Below, one piece after another: positions 52,687 through 61,530 of a stretch of DNA of 64,000 nt (position 1 is the stretch's first letter; the number at the start of each line of letters is the position of its first letter). Source of the stretch: Rhizobium jaguaris (lineage in GTDB: Bacteria > Pseudomonadota > Alphaproteobacteria > Rhizobiales > Rhizobiaceae); NCBI RefSeq assembly GCF_003627755.1, contig NZ_CP032695.1, positions 1,054,001 through 1,118,000 of the forward strand, read 5' to 3'. The notes beneath the pieces were generated by a model. That model saw only the letters and a list, made by a program, of their open reading frames with translations, ran no database searches and was not told where the DNA came from. Position numbers and translations under genes: made by a program.

Positions 52687-53799
52687 ATGATCGTTTTTGA
52701 CAAGGTGAGCAAACACTATGCCGGCGCGACGAAGGCGGTGGATAGTTTGTCGCTCGAGGCCCCGACCGGAAAGCTTACGGTCTTCGTCGGTCCCTCCGGC
52801 TGCGGCAAGACGACCTCGTTGCGAATGATCAATCGGCTCGTCACACCATCGTCCGGCACCATTCTTCTCGATGGGGAGCCGACCGATCGCATGGACGTCG
52901 CCTTGCTGCGACGCCGGATAGGCTATGTCATCCAGCATGCGGGCCTCTTTCCCCACCGCACCGTCGTACAGAACATTGCGACAACCGCGCACCTCAACGG
53001 CGCACCGAAACAAAAGGCGCTGCGCACGGCGCATGACCTCCTCGAGCGCGTCGGGCTGACCAGCGCTTTTGCAGACCGCTATCCCTGGCAACTTTCGGGC
53101 GGCCAGCAGCAGCGTGTCGGCGTTGCCCGAGCACTCGCGTCCGACCCCAAATTCATGCTGATGGACGAACCCTTCAGCGCCGTCGACCCGGTGGTGCGCG
53201 GCCAATTGCAGGACGAATTCCTGCGTCTCCAGCGCGAGATCGGCAAGACGATCATCATGGTAACGCACGATATCGACGAGGCTCTAAAGCTTGGCGACCA
53301 GGTGGCCGTATTGCGCACGGGCGGCACGCTCGCGCAGATTGCCACGCCACAGGAGCTCCTAGCGCGGCCCGCAGATGCCTTCGTGGCTGATTTCATCGGC
53401 CGGGATCGCGGATATCGTTTCCTCAGCTTTGCCGAATTCGACGGGACGGTGCCGCTGAGTACAGAGCCGACAGTCGTACTTGGCAAAGCCCCGGAATCCC
53501 TCCGGCAGATCGCCACGGGCCGCTGGATACTGGTGCTCGATGCCGAACGGCGGCCTCTCGGTTGGGCCGATGCGCATGGTCTGAAGCAGCCGCTGCGCGA
53601 AGGGGATCTCAATCTCAGCGGCACGCTGGCATCGGAAGGCAGCAGCCTGCGCCATGTGCTTGATGCGGCGCTCAGTTCACCGTCCGGTCGTGGTGTTGTC
53701 GTTGCCCGCTCCGGCGAATTCGTCGGCACCGCCACGCTCTCGAACGTCGTCGCCGCCATCGAAAGGGCGCGCGTGGGCAAGGTCGGAGTGCAGCCATGA
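52687..53799 (+). CDS. Quaternary-amine ABC transporter ATPase (OpuCA/ProV-like)
   Basis: ATPase of 370 residues. Walker A GPSGCGKTTS, signature LSGGQQQRVGVARAL and Walker B MLMDEPFSAVDP, then the H-loop VTHDIDEALKLGDQ. The C-terminal 130 residues contain two CBS-like repeats (ILVLDAERRPLGWADAHGL and VVVARSGEFVGTATLSNVVA), as in osmoprotectant ATPases. The ATG at 52687 is preferred over one 36 bp upstream because the protein then begins MIVFDKVSKHYAG. First gene of a four-gene transporter operon, 173 bp after the lyase. Confidence 0.92.
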   Translation: MIVFDKVSKHYAGATKAVDSLSLEAPTGKLTVFVGPSGCGKTTSLRMINRLVTPSSGTILLDGEPTDRMDVALLRRRIGYVIQHAGLFPHRTVVQNIATTAHLNGAPKQKALRTAHDLLERVGLTSAFADRYPWQLSGGQQQRVGVARALASDPKFMLMDEPFSAVDPVVRGQLQDEFLRLQREIGKTIIMVTHDIDEALKLGDQVAVLRTGGTLAQIATPQELLARPADAFVADFIGRDRGYRFLSFAEFDGTVPLSTEPTVVLGKAPESLRQIATGRWILVLDAERRPLGWADAHGLKQPLREGDLNLSGTLASEGSSLRHVLDAALSSPSGRGVVVARSGEFVGTATLSNVVAAIERARVGKVGVQP

Positions 53800-54446
53800 G
53801 GTTTGATTGGCTTTATCATGAATCCGGACGCATCGCCGAGCTTTTCGTCTGGCATCTAGGCCTTTCCGTCATTCCCGTTCTGATCGGCCTTGCTCTCGCC
53901 CTGCCGCTCGGCTGGATCGCTCAGCGCGCCGGTTTCTTCCGCTCCACACTCCTGGGCGCCGCCGGACTTCTCTATACCATTCCGTCGCTGGCGCTCTTCG
54001 TGCTTCTGCCGCTCGTTCTCGGAACCCGGATCCTCGATCCATTGAACGTCGTCGTCGCATTGACGGTCTATGCCCTGGCGCTTCTCGTGCGGACGGTCAG
54101 CGACGGGCTCGACTCGGTCTCTCCAGACGTTCTTCAGGCGGCGAGCGCCATGGGCTATAGACGCCCTGCGCGCCTCCTGCAGGTGGAGTTGCCCCTGGCA
54201 GTTCCGGTCATCGCCGCCGGCTTGCGGGTAGCGGTCGTCTCTAATGTCAGCATCGTCTCGGTGGCGGCATTGGTCGGCACGCCACAGCTGGGTCTGCTCT
54301 TCACCCAAGGACTGCAGCTCCAATTCCTGACGCCGATCGTCGCGGGTATCGTGCTTTGCGTGGCGCTCGCAGCCTTTCTGGATGGGCTGGTGCTGTTCAT
54401 AGCGCACTGCCTTACACCCTGGCAGCCGGGGAGGGTGGGCAAATGA
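53796..54446 (+). CDS. Quaternary-amine ABC transporter permease (OpuCB-like)
   Basis: Small permease of 216 residues with about five hydrophobic segments. GLLYTIPSLALFVLLP, DVLQAASAMGYRRPARLLQV (EAA loop) and VSNVSIVSVAALVGTPQLG are typical of OpuCB and YehW-type permeases. It overlaps the ATPase gene by 4 bp (ATGA) and the next permease by 4 bp. Confidence 0.93.
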   Translation: MRFDWLYHESGRIAELFVWHLGLSVIPVLIGLALALPLGWIAQRAGFFRSTLLGAAGLLYTIPSLALFVLLPLVLGTRILDPLNVVVALTVYALALLVRTVSDGLDSVSPDVLQAASAMGYRRPARLLQVELPLAVPVIAAGLRVAVVSNVSIVSVAALVGTPQLGLLFTQGLQLQFLTPIVAGIVLCVALAAFLDGLVLFIAHCLTPWQPGRVGK

Positions 54447-55129
54447 TGAACTGGTTCACAGAACCCGCGCACTGGACCGGGTCCGACAGTATCCCTGTTC
54501 TCGTTCTCCAGCATCTAGCCTATAGTTCTATCGCTCTGCTGCTCGCCTGCCTGATCGGCTTGCCGGTCGGGCTTTATGTCGGGCATACCGGCCGGGGCGT
54601 TGTCCTCATCGCCGGCGTTGCCAATGCTTTGCGTTCGCTTCCGAGCCTCGGCCTGATCGTTCTCCTGGTTATCCTGTTCGGACCAGTCTTTGCGTCCGAC
54701 ATGGCCTTCATCGTGCCGAGCCTCATCGTGCTCGTGCTTCTGGCTGTACCGCCAATCATGACCGGCAGTTACGCAGGCATAGCTGCCGTCGATCCCGCGG
54801 TGGTGGATGCGGCTCGCGGCATGGGCAAGCGTCCGCTGCAGATCCTGTTCGATGTAGAGCTACCCTGCGCGCTTCCCCTGATCTTCTCAGGTCTTCGCAG
54901 CGCCACGCTCCAAATCATCTCCACAGCGACCATCGCCGCCTATGTGTCGCTTGGCGGTCTCGGACGGCTGATCATCGATGGCCAGGCCCAGAACGACTAC
55001 TACCAGATGGCGGCAGGCGCCATCCTCGTCGGTGTTCTGGCGCTCACGGTGGACCTGATGATCGGCGTCATCTCCAGAATTACGGTCTCACCCGGACTAA
55101 CACGCCGCCCGCCGCGCTCCCACGGATGA
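54443..55129 (+). CDS. Quaternary-amine ABC transporter permease (OpuCD-like)
   Basis: Second permease, 228 residues. LPVGLYVGHTGRGVVLIAGV, NALRSLPSLGLIVLLVILF, VDPAVVDAARGMGKRPLQIL (EAA loop) and STATIAAYVSLGGLGRLI fit the OpuC/Yeh class. The start ATG at 54443 overlaps the previous stop and follows GGGGAGGGTGGGCAA. A longer frame from 54356 lies inside the upstream gene and is not used. Confidence 0.93.
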   Translation: MMNWFTEPAHWTGSDSIPVLVLQHLAYSSIALLLACLIGLPVGLYVGHTGRGVVLIAGVANALRSLPSLGLIVLLVILFGPVFASDMAFIVPSLIVLVLLAVPPIMTGSYAGIAAVDPAVVDAARGMGKRPLQILFDVELPCALPLIFSGLRSATLQIISTATIAAYVSLGGLGRLIIDGQAQNDYYQMAAGAILVGVLALTVDLMIGVISRITVSPGLTRRPPRSHG

Positions 55130-55186
55130 GGCGGCGATGTCTTCCACTCAAACAAGTCAATCAACCAGAAAAAAGGAACAGCCGGC

Positions 55187-56101
55187 ATGGCATTCAGAAT
55201 AACTACTGCAGTAGGCGCATTTGCGCTCATGACCCTCTCGGCCATTTCGGCCTTTTCCGCGGGCGATCCTTTGGCGGCGGTGCCTGCCGCCCGGACCGAT
55301 ACGACCACTATTATCGTCGGCTCGGCTAATTTTCCCGAAAGCCAGCTTCTGGCAACGATCTATGCCAAGGCGCTCGCCGCCAAGGGGATCGCCGTCGATA
55401 CCAAGCTGAACATCGGCAGCCGTGAGGTTTACATCCCCGCCCTGCTCGACGGGTCGATCGACCTTCTGCCGGAATACGCCGGAGCAGCGCTGAGCTACCT
55501 CGACAAGAACGCCGCTGCGCACTCGCCTGAAGACGTCGCAAAGGCCCTGAAGGCTGCCCTGCCAACGGGCATCTCCATACTGACACCATCTACGGCGCAA
55601 GATTCCGACAGTGTCGCCGTGACGCGTGCGACCGCCGAAAAGTACAAGCTGAAGACGATTGCCGATTTGGCGCCGGTCGCATCCGAGTTCGTTCTCGGTG
55701 GTTCGCCGGAATGGAAAGCACGCAAGGAAGGCGTCATCGGCCTGAAGGAAATCTATGGTCTCGAATTCCGGTCGTTCAAGGCACTCGATGTCGGTGGGCC
55801 ACTAACATTGTCGGCACTTGTGAACGGGCAGATCCAGGCCGCCAACCTGTTCTCGACCGATCCGGCGATGGCCGCCAATGACCTCATAGCGCTAGAAGAC
55901 ACCAAGAATCTCTTCCCCGCGCAGAATATCGTTCCGGTTATCGCCACCCAGAAGCTGAGCGACGTCGTTGCGAAGACCCTCAATGCGGTTTCTGCCGCCC
56001 TGACGACGCATGACCTTGTTCTGATGAATGGTCGGCTGGCCAATCACGAGAGCTTCGACGTGGTCGCCGGCGACTGGCTCGCTCAATATCAGCTAAACTG
56101 A
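55187..56101 (+). CDS. Quaternary-amine ABC transporter substrate-binding protein (OpuCC-like)
   Basis: Periplasmic binding protein of 304 residues with a signal peptide (about residues 1-25, MAFRITTAVGAFALMTLSAI). The mature part has TIIVGSANFPESQLLATIYA and SIDLLPEYAGAALSYLD, the PEY-type ligand segment of osmoprotectant-binding proteins, and IVPVIATQKLSD near the end. Ergothioneine importers (EgtU/EgtV) of other bacteria belong to this same transporter class, so the partner lyase makes a trimethylated imidazole amino acid a plausible ligand. Glycine betaine, choline or proline betaine are the alternatives. Confidence 0.92.
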   Translation: MAFRITTAVGAFALMTLSAISAFSAGDPLAAVPAARTDTTTIIVGSANFPESQLLATIYAKALAAKGIAVDTKLNIGSREVYIPALLDGSIDLLPEYAGAALSYLDKNAAAHSPEDVAKALKAALPTGISILTPSTAQDSDSVAVTRATAEKYKLKTIADLAPVASEFVLGGSPEWKARKEGVIGLKEIYGLEFRSFKALDVGGPLTLSALVNGQIQAANLFSTDPAMAANDLIALEDTKNLFPAQNIVPVIATQKLSDVVAKTLNAVSAALTTHDLVLMNGRLANHESFDVVAGDWLAQYQLN

Positions 56102-56113
56102 TCACCATCGGAG

Positions 56114-56137
56114 GAGGTGTGGTATCGGCCACACCTC
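56114..56137 (+). terminator. Hairpin behind the transporter operon
   Basis: Perfect 9-bp stem GAGGTGTGG and CCACACCTC with the six-base loop TATCGG, 13 bp after the binding-protein stop. No T-run follows. It probably marks the end of the operon. Confidence 0.65.
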
Positions 56138-57076
56138 TCGCAATCAGCAAGATCGACGCCAAGAGCCTTAAAAATGCGTAGAAATTCTACACCAGGGACA
56201 GGGGAGCTGCGACACGGTTACCGCAGTACTCGCAGGTGATTGCATCAATGTCGGCTGGTGCTTGCACGCACGCGGCTTCGATCAGCATCGTACTGCGCTC
56301 TTCCGCGCGGTCGCAGAGGTGAGCGCAGTAGAGATAGACAGAATTTGCCTTCCCCCGACCGGTCCTCTCAGAACATTCTCTTTATGCCCTTTGGCCCGAA
56401 ACGGCGATCGCTTTTATGATGCAAATCCGGCCGTTCGTTTTATCCTGGTTTTGTCAGAATCCGGCCTTCCTACTCCATCTGATATGAGTGAAAACAACAA
56501 GATAGTGGCCAAAAAGAAAAGCGAGTTATGTCATGCCGTGAGCGGATGACTCGTTAGTCAGCCCGTTTTCGTCGGAGCGATCACTAAGCGACCGCCTCCC
56601 AAGTTCGTTTCCTCCCAAGCGTTGGGTTTAGCTCGGTCGATGGTTCGATACGCTTCAACTGCTGGGGCAATATCCGCCGTTTATGGATGATCTTGGTGTT
56701 TTCCTGCACTTGGCAACCCAGTCCTCGGTCCTCGGACAGAGGACGGCGTGCAAATTTTTCGAAGGGATTTGCCTGTTGCTACGGTGCGACGTTGACAGAC
56801 CAATAGTCCATATGATGGGGTGTCCTCCGTCCGAGGACAAAGGACGAGGGAAATTTCAATGACGGGCGGTTTCCTGCCGGCGAGGCCGGGCGTGATGATC
56901 CTGGCCTTCTTTAGATTTCTCGAGCCGCGAGGGCGTCGATGGAAATTTCCGGCACCCACGCGACGACGAGCGTCTACGTTAGAAGGGCGTGACAGGCACC
57001 AGCTCAGATCCTTTCAACCGCGTCAGACGACGAATGACGGGGGTCCTAGGTTCTGATCCCATCAAGAGCACGAACC
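56138..57076. other. Long intergenic region without a supported gene
   Basis: About 940 bp between the transporter operon and the LysR gene on the minus strand. A 95-codon frame (56262-56549) has no recognisable domain or good ribosome site. Around 56721-56857 lie two quasi-palindromes that look like a dispersed intergenic repeat. Nothing else stands out. Confidence 0.4.
56721..56857. repeat. Pair of quasi-palindromes, likely intergenic repeat element
   Basis: GTCCTCGGACAGAGGAC at 56728-56744 and GTCCTCCGTCCGAGGAC at 56822-56838 are inverted copies, matching at 16 of 17 positions, 77 bp apart. Each also pairs with itself (GTCCTC and GAGGAC). AAATTT follows each copy on the plus strand. This resembles dispersed palindromic elements of rhizobial genomes. 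Confidence 0.6.
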
Positions 57077-57970
57077 TTAACGCATTAAATCTCTCATTCG
57101 CTCCACGATGTCGTCGAGCACCAGGATCTTCTGCGCGCCGGCGGGACGTATCGCGAAATAGGAGACTTTAATTTCGGGCTCGAAGGGAATGGCGACCACG
57201 TCAGCCGTCGCCGAGCGCAGACTCGTACGATCCACAATCCCGACGCCCATTCCTATTGCCGCGAAATGGCAGCAGTTGAGCATAGAGGTTTCCATCGTGC
57301 TGGCCGGCGGGTGATCAACACTCGAAAAGGCGCGGTCGAGCGCTAGGCGTAGCGGCGAATTGCGTCCCGGCAGCAGCACGCGTTCATCGATCAGGTCGGC
57401 CGGTGTGACCACCTTGCGTGATGCCAGGCGATGGCCGGCTGGCATAGCCGCTACTGCTTTCGAGCTGTGCAGGAGCACGGCGTTCTTGTCAGCCATGCGG
57501 GGAGAACTGAAGACGAAGCCGAGGTCGTATTGGTTCTTGTCCACCATGTCCCAGATATGCCGGCTGTTCTCCACATCGATTACAAGCGGAATGTCCAGCC
57601 TTTGCCCCACGACGTCGATGACCGCCTGCTGCAGATAGGGCCGCATCAGCGATGTGACGCTGGCGAGCCGCAATACGATATTCTTGTGCTGGCGGATGTC
57701 GTCGGCAGCTTGGGCGATTTGGTCGAGACCGAGATAGAGGCGTTCCACCTCACGAAAAAGCTGCGTCGCCTCGGTCGTCGGGACCAGCCTGACACCAATC
57801 CGCTCGAACAGCGTGATCCTGGTAATTTCCTCCAGGTCTCGGATGAGCCGGCTGACTGCCGGTTGAGTGATGTTCATCGCGTCCGCGGCGGCTGTGATGC
57901 CACCCGTCATCATCACGCTCCTGAACGCCTCGACCTGTCGCGGTTTGAGGTGCATTGCCGTCAATCCCAT
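57077..57970 (-). CDS. LysR-family transcriptional regulator
   Basis: Regulator of about 297 residues. The helix-turn-helix is in HLKPRQVEAFRSVMMTGGIT and AADAMNITQPAVSRLIRDLE; the ligand domain follows (RHIWDMVDKNQYDLGFVF, FAAIGMGVGIVD). The start is uncertain: ATG at 57970 or 57955; neither has a good ribosome site. It is divergent to the peptide-type transporter operon at 58088 and probably controls it. It resembles regulators of opine and amino-acid transport in rhizobia. Confidence 0.88.
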   Translation of the reverse strand: MGLTAMHLKPRQVEAFRSVMMTGGITAAADAMNITQPAVSRLIRDLEEITRITLFERIGVRLVPTTEATQLFREVERLYLGLDQIAQAADDIRQHKNIVLRLASVTSLMRPYLQQAVIDVVGQRLDIPLVIDVENSRHIWDMVDKNQYDLGFVFSSPRMADKNAVLLHSSKAVAAMPAGHRLASRKVVTPADLIDERVLLPGRNSPLRLALDRAFSSVDHPPASTMETSMLNCCHFAAIGMGVGIVDRTSLRSATADVVAIPFEPEIKVSYFAIRPAGAQKILVLDDIVERMRDLMR

Positions 57971-58087
57971 AACATTTGCACATGGACTGAACACCAAATG
58001 CAATTTTTCTTTTCTTAGCGGAAGCGTTAATTGCGTTTCCAATTCGCAGGGAGAGTGCGGATATCGGAAACGCCGGAGGAATTCCTA

Positions 58088-59638
58088 ATGAAATTCGCGA
58101 CACTCGCAGCCCTTCTGGCGGCGTCCGTCTTCAGCATGTCCCATGCAGCCATAGCCAAGGACCTGACGGTCGGCCTGTCCGCCTCGACCACGTCCATGGA
58201 CCCGCAATTCTATGTCGTCGGCCCGAATAGTGCCATGGCGCGCAACATCTTCGACGGCCTTGTCAACCAAGACGAAAAGCAGCGGATCGAGCCGGCGCTG
58301 GCGCTTTCGTGGAAGACGATCGACGACACGACCTGGGAATTCAAGTTGCGGCCGAACGTCAAGTTCCATGACGGCAGCGACTTCACCGCGGAAGACGTGG
58401 TCGCCAGCATCAAGCGTGTGCCGCTTGCCTCGAAGAACAGCCCGAGCTCGTTTGCCGCCTATGTGAAGGCAATCACCGAGGTTACCGCGGTCGACCCCAT
58501 GACCGTGCGGATCAAGACCGACGCGCCGACGCCGCTGCTGCTCAACAACCTGAGCCGTATCGCCATCCTGCCGGCCGAGATGGAAAAGACGACCACCGAA
58601 GAGATGAACTCCGGCAAGGGCGTCATCGGCACCGGTCCGTTCAAGTTCGTCTCCTGGACGCCGGACGACAACGTCGTCGTCGCCCGCAACGACGCGTACT
58701 GGGGCAACAAGGCCGCCTGGGACAAGGTGACTTTCAAGGTCTACAAGAATGCCAGTGCCCGCGTCGCCGCCATGCTGTCTGGCGATGTCGACATGATCGA
58801 GAACATCCCGACAGCCGACACCCGCAAGCTGCAGTCTTCCGACAAGCTCAAGGTCGTCAATGTCGCAGGCAACCGTATCATGTACCTGCATATGGACCAG
58901 GCCCGCGAGGACTCGCCCTTCGCGAAAGGCCCGGACGGTAAGAACCCGCTCCTCAAGGCCGATGTACGCCGCGCACTATCGCTGTCGATCAATCGCGAGG
59001 CACTTGTCGACCGCATCATGGACGGCCAGGGCGTTCCGGCCGGTCAGGTCGTGCCGGAAGGCTATTTCGGCTACGATCCGGCGATCAAGGTCGATCCCTA
59101 TGGTCCTAACAAGGCCAAGGAATTGCTAAAGCAGGCCGGTTATCCTGACGGCTTCTCGCTGACTTTCCACGCATCGAACGACCGTTATCCGAACGATTCC
59201 AAGATCGCCCAGGCGATCGGCCAGTTCTTCAGCCGCGTCGGCATCAAGACAGACGTCGTGACGCTGCCGGGCAGCGTCTACTTCACCCGTGCTTCCAACC
59301 TCGAATTCAGCTTCATAATGGGTGGTGCGGCCGTCGAAACCGGCGAAGCGTCCGGCGTGCTCGGCCCGATCCTCGAAACCTTTGGTGAAAAGGCGGGGCA
59401 GGGCAATCGGGGGCGCTATTCCAACCCGGAATTCGACAAGGCGGTGACTGAAGCCCGCGCCACGCTAGACGATGCCAAGCGCGAAGAGCTGCTAAGGAAG
59501 GCGACGGAAATCGCCATGAATGATCTCGGTGTCATTCCGGTCTTCTATCTCGCCAATACCTGGGCGGTGAAGAACGGTCTGTCCTATGAAGGTCGTTCGG
59601 ACGCCTATACGCTTCCCTACTACGTGAAGTCCAACTGA
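58088..59638 (+). CDS. Peptide-type ABC transporter substrate-binding protein
   Basis: Family 5 periplasmic binding protein of 516 residues with a signal peptide (MKFATLAALLAASVFSMSHA, cleavage near AIAKDL). LALSWKTIDDTTWEFKLRPN, VKFHDGSDFTAEDVVASIKR, GTGPFKFVSWTPDD and VRRALSLSINREALVDRIM are standard. The ATG at 58088 follows GCCGGAGGAATTCCTA, a strong ribosome site. First gene of the operon that also encodes a DapA-type lyase, two nucleoside hydrolases and two permeases. The real ligand could be a nucleoside or glycoside, not a peptide. Confidence 0.94.
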   Translation: MKFATLAALLAASVFSMSHAAIAKDLTVGLSASTTSMDPQFYVVGPNSAMARNIFDGLVNQDEKQRIEPALALSWKTIDDTTWEFKLRPNVKFHDGSDFTAEDVVASIKRVPLASKNSPSSFAAYVKAITEVTAVDPMTVRIKTDAPTPLLLNNLSRIAILPAEMEKTTTEEMNSGKGVIGTGPFKFVSWTPDDNVVVARNDAYWGNKAAWDKVTFKVYKNASARVAAMLSGDVDMIENIPTADTRKLQSSDKLKVVNVAGNRIMYLHMDQAREDSPFAKGPDGKNPLLKADVRRALSLSINREALVDRIMDGQGVPAGQVVPEGYFGYDPAIKVDPYGPNKAKELLKQAGYPDGFSLTFHASNDRYPNDSKIAQAIGQFFSRVGIKTDVVTLPGSVYFTRASNLEFSFIMGGAAVETGEASGVLGPILETFGEKAGQGNRGRYSNPEFDKAVTEARATLDDAKREELLRKATEIAMNDLGVIPVFYLANTWAVKNGLSYEGRSDAYTLPYYVKSN

Positions 59639-59659
59639 TTGAAGAAGCGGTGGTTCGTC

Positions 59660-60541
59660 ATGTCATATAGCGGCGTCTTTCCCTATTTGGTTTCTCCGAT
59701 CGATCCTTCGGGCGCGGTCATGGAAGGCGTCCTGACCGACCTGGTGGACCACCTCATCGATGCCGGCGTGCATGGTCTTGCACCGCTCGGCAGCACCGGC
59801 GAATTTGCTTATCTCTCCCAAGAGCAGAGACGCCGCGTCGTCGACACCGTCATCTTGGCCAATCGTGGCCGGGTTCCGGTTGTCGCCGGCGTGGCGTCGA
59901 CAGCGATAAGCGACGCCGTTGCCCAGACGGAGTACATGGTAGAGGCCGGTGCTGACGGCATTCTGGCCATTCTCGAAGCCTATTTTCCGGTGAGTGACAC
60001 GGGCATCGAGGCCTATTTCACCGCCATCGCCAAAGCGGCCAAGGGCCGGCCGGTAGTGCTCTACACCAACCCGCAGTTCCAGCGTTCCGATCTCACTCTT
60101 CCGGTGATCGAACGACTAAGCCAGGTCGAGAACATCCGTTACATCAAGGATGCCTCGACCAATACGGGGCGTCTTCTTTCCATCATCGAGCGGACCCGCG
60201 ACCGGATGGAGGTGTTTGCGGCGTCCGCGCATATTCCGGTCTGCGTGATGATGATCGGCGGGGTCGGCTGGATGGCCGGTCCCGCCTGCATTGCGCCGCA
60301 CCAAAGCATCGCGCTCTACGAGGCGGCCAAGGCGGGCGACTGGGCGAAGGCGATGGAACTGCAGCGTCCGCTTTGGCGGGTGAACGAGATCTTCGCGAGA
60401 TATTCGATCGCCGCCTGTATCAAGACGGCGCTCGATCTAAAGGGTTTCCCGGTTGGCCCACCAATCGCTCCGCAGATGCCGCTCGATGAAGCGGCACGCG
60501 AGGAAATCGCGGCCGTTCTCAGAGACGTAGGCGCCCTGTAG
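59660..60541 (+). CDS. DapA/NAL-family lyase or aldolase
   Basis: TIM-barrel protein of 293 residues. [20 protein letters not shown] holds the GTTGE-like loop, VVLYTNPQF the conserved Tyr, and [10 protein letters not shown] the Schiff-base Lys. So the catalytic set of the family (dihydrodipicolinate synthase, N-acetylneuraminate lyase, keto-deoxy sugar acid aldolases) is intact. The ATG at 59660 is used; a TTG at 59639 directly after the previous stop is possible. In this operon it may cleave or dehydrate a keto acid formed from the imported compound. Confidence 0.9.
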   Translation: MSYSGVFPYLVSPIDPSGAVMEGVLTDLVDHLIDAGVHGLAPLGSTGEFAYLSQEQRRRVVDTVILANRGRVPVVAGVASTAISDAVAQTEYMVEAGADGILAILEAYFPVSDTGIEAYFTAIAKAAKGRPVVLYTNPQFQRSDLTLPVIERLSQVENIRYIKDASTNTGRLLSIIERTRDRMEVFAASAHIPVCVMMIGGVGWMAGPACIAPHQSIALYEAAKAGDWAKAMELQRPLWRVNEIFARYSIAACIKTALDLKGFPVGPPIAPQMPLDEAAREEIAAVLRDVGAL

Positions 60542-60570
60542 GCGCATCAAAACCCGAAGGCATTTTTGAC

Positions 60571-61530
60571 ATGACCACTATTCCTGTAATCGTCGATTGC
60601 GATCCTGGGATCGATGACACGATCGCGCTTTTGACGGCTTTCGTCTCGCCAGAACTCGAAATTCTCGGCATCACACCGGTGTGCGGCAACCAGCCGCTCG
60701 AACGCACCGTGCACAACGCGCTGCAGGTGTGCGAACTCGGCCAGCGCGTCGACATCCCGGTCTTCGCCGGCTGCTTCCGTCCCATGCTGCGCGAGCCGAT
60801 CTACGGACAGTTCCACGGCAAAACCGGGCTCGGCAACACGACGCTGCCGGATCCGGTGAAGGCTGCAGAACCGACCTCCGCCGTCGACTTCCTGGTCGAA
60901 ACGCTGATCAAGGCTGCCGAAACCGGAAAGCACGTCACGCTCTGCTGTCTCGGCCCGATGACCAATCTCGCCGTTGCGCTCAGGATGAAACCCGAGGTCG
61001 CCGGAGGCATCGAGCGGATCGTCATGATGGGCGGCGCCTATCGCGAACCGGGCAATCGCACCATGACGGCCGAATTCAACATGCTGGCCGATCCGCATGC
61101 GGCGCATGTCGTCTTCTCCAGCGGCATTCCGATCGTCGCCCTGGCGCTCGACGCGACGCATCAGGTCATCCTGAAGCCGGAGCACGTTGCTCGTTTCGCC
61201 GCCATCAGCGGCCGCATTTCCGAAACGCTGGCCGAGCTGATGGCCTTCTGGGACCGCAACGACGTGCGTCGCTACGGTTCGCGCGGCGGCCCGCTGCATG
61301 ATCCGCTGGTGATGGCCTACGTCCTCGCTCCGCATTTGTTTAGGACCGAGCGCGCCCGTATCTTCATCGAATACGAGAGCGAGCTCTGCATGGGCCAGAC
61401 GGTTGCCGACTGGTACGGCAAGAGCGGGCAGGAACCGAACGCTGAAATCGTGACCAAGGTCGATGCCGATGGCGTCATCGACTTCTTTCTCGAACGGCTG
61501 TCACGCTACGCCGAGAAGGCCATCGCATGA
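60571..61530 (+). CDS. Nucleoside hydrolase (IunH-like)
   Basis: N-ribohydrolase of 319 residues. The calcium-binding motif DCDPGIDD is near residue 9, with TPVCGNQPLERTVHNAL, CLGPMTNLAVAL and AEFNMLADPHAAHVVF following. It splits a nucleoside into base and ribose. The ATG is 29 bp behind the lyase stop. A second nucleoside hydrolase overlaps its end by 4 bp. The two differ in sequence, so they may act on different nucleosides or form a mixed complex. Confidence 0.93.
   Translation: MTTIPVIVDCDPGIDDTIALLTAFVSPELEILGITPVCGNQPLERTVHNALQVCELGQRVDIPVFAGCFRPMLREPIYGQFHGKTGLGNTTLPDPVKAAEPTSAVDFLVETLIKAAETGKHVTLCCLGPMTNLAVALRMKPEVAGGIERIVMMGGAYREPGNRTMTAEFNMLADPHAAHVVFSSGIPIVALALDATHQVILKPEHVARFAAISGRISETLAELMAFWDRNDVRRYGSRGGPLHDPLVMAYVLAPHLFRTERARIFIEYESELCMGQTVADWYGKSGQEPNAEIVTKVDADGVIDFFLERLSRYAEKAIA

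Noticed and set aside
56262..56549. 95-codon plus-strand frame in the intergenic region
   Set aside because: No ribosome site, no family features and unusual composition; not supported as a gene.
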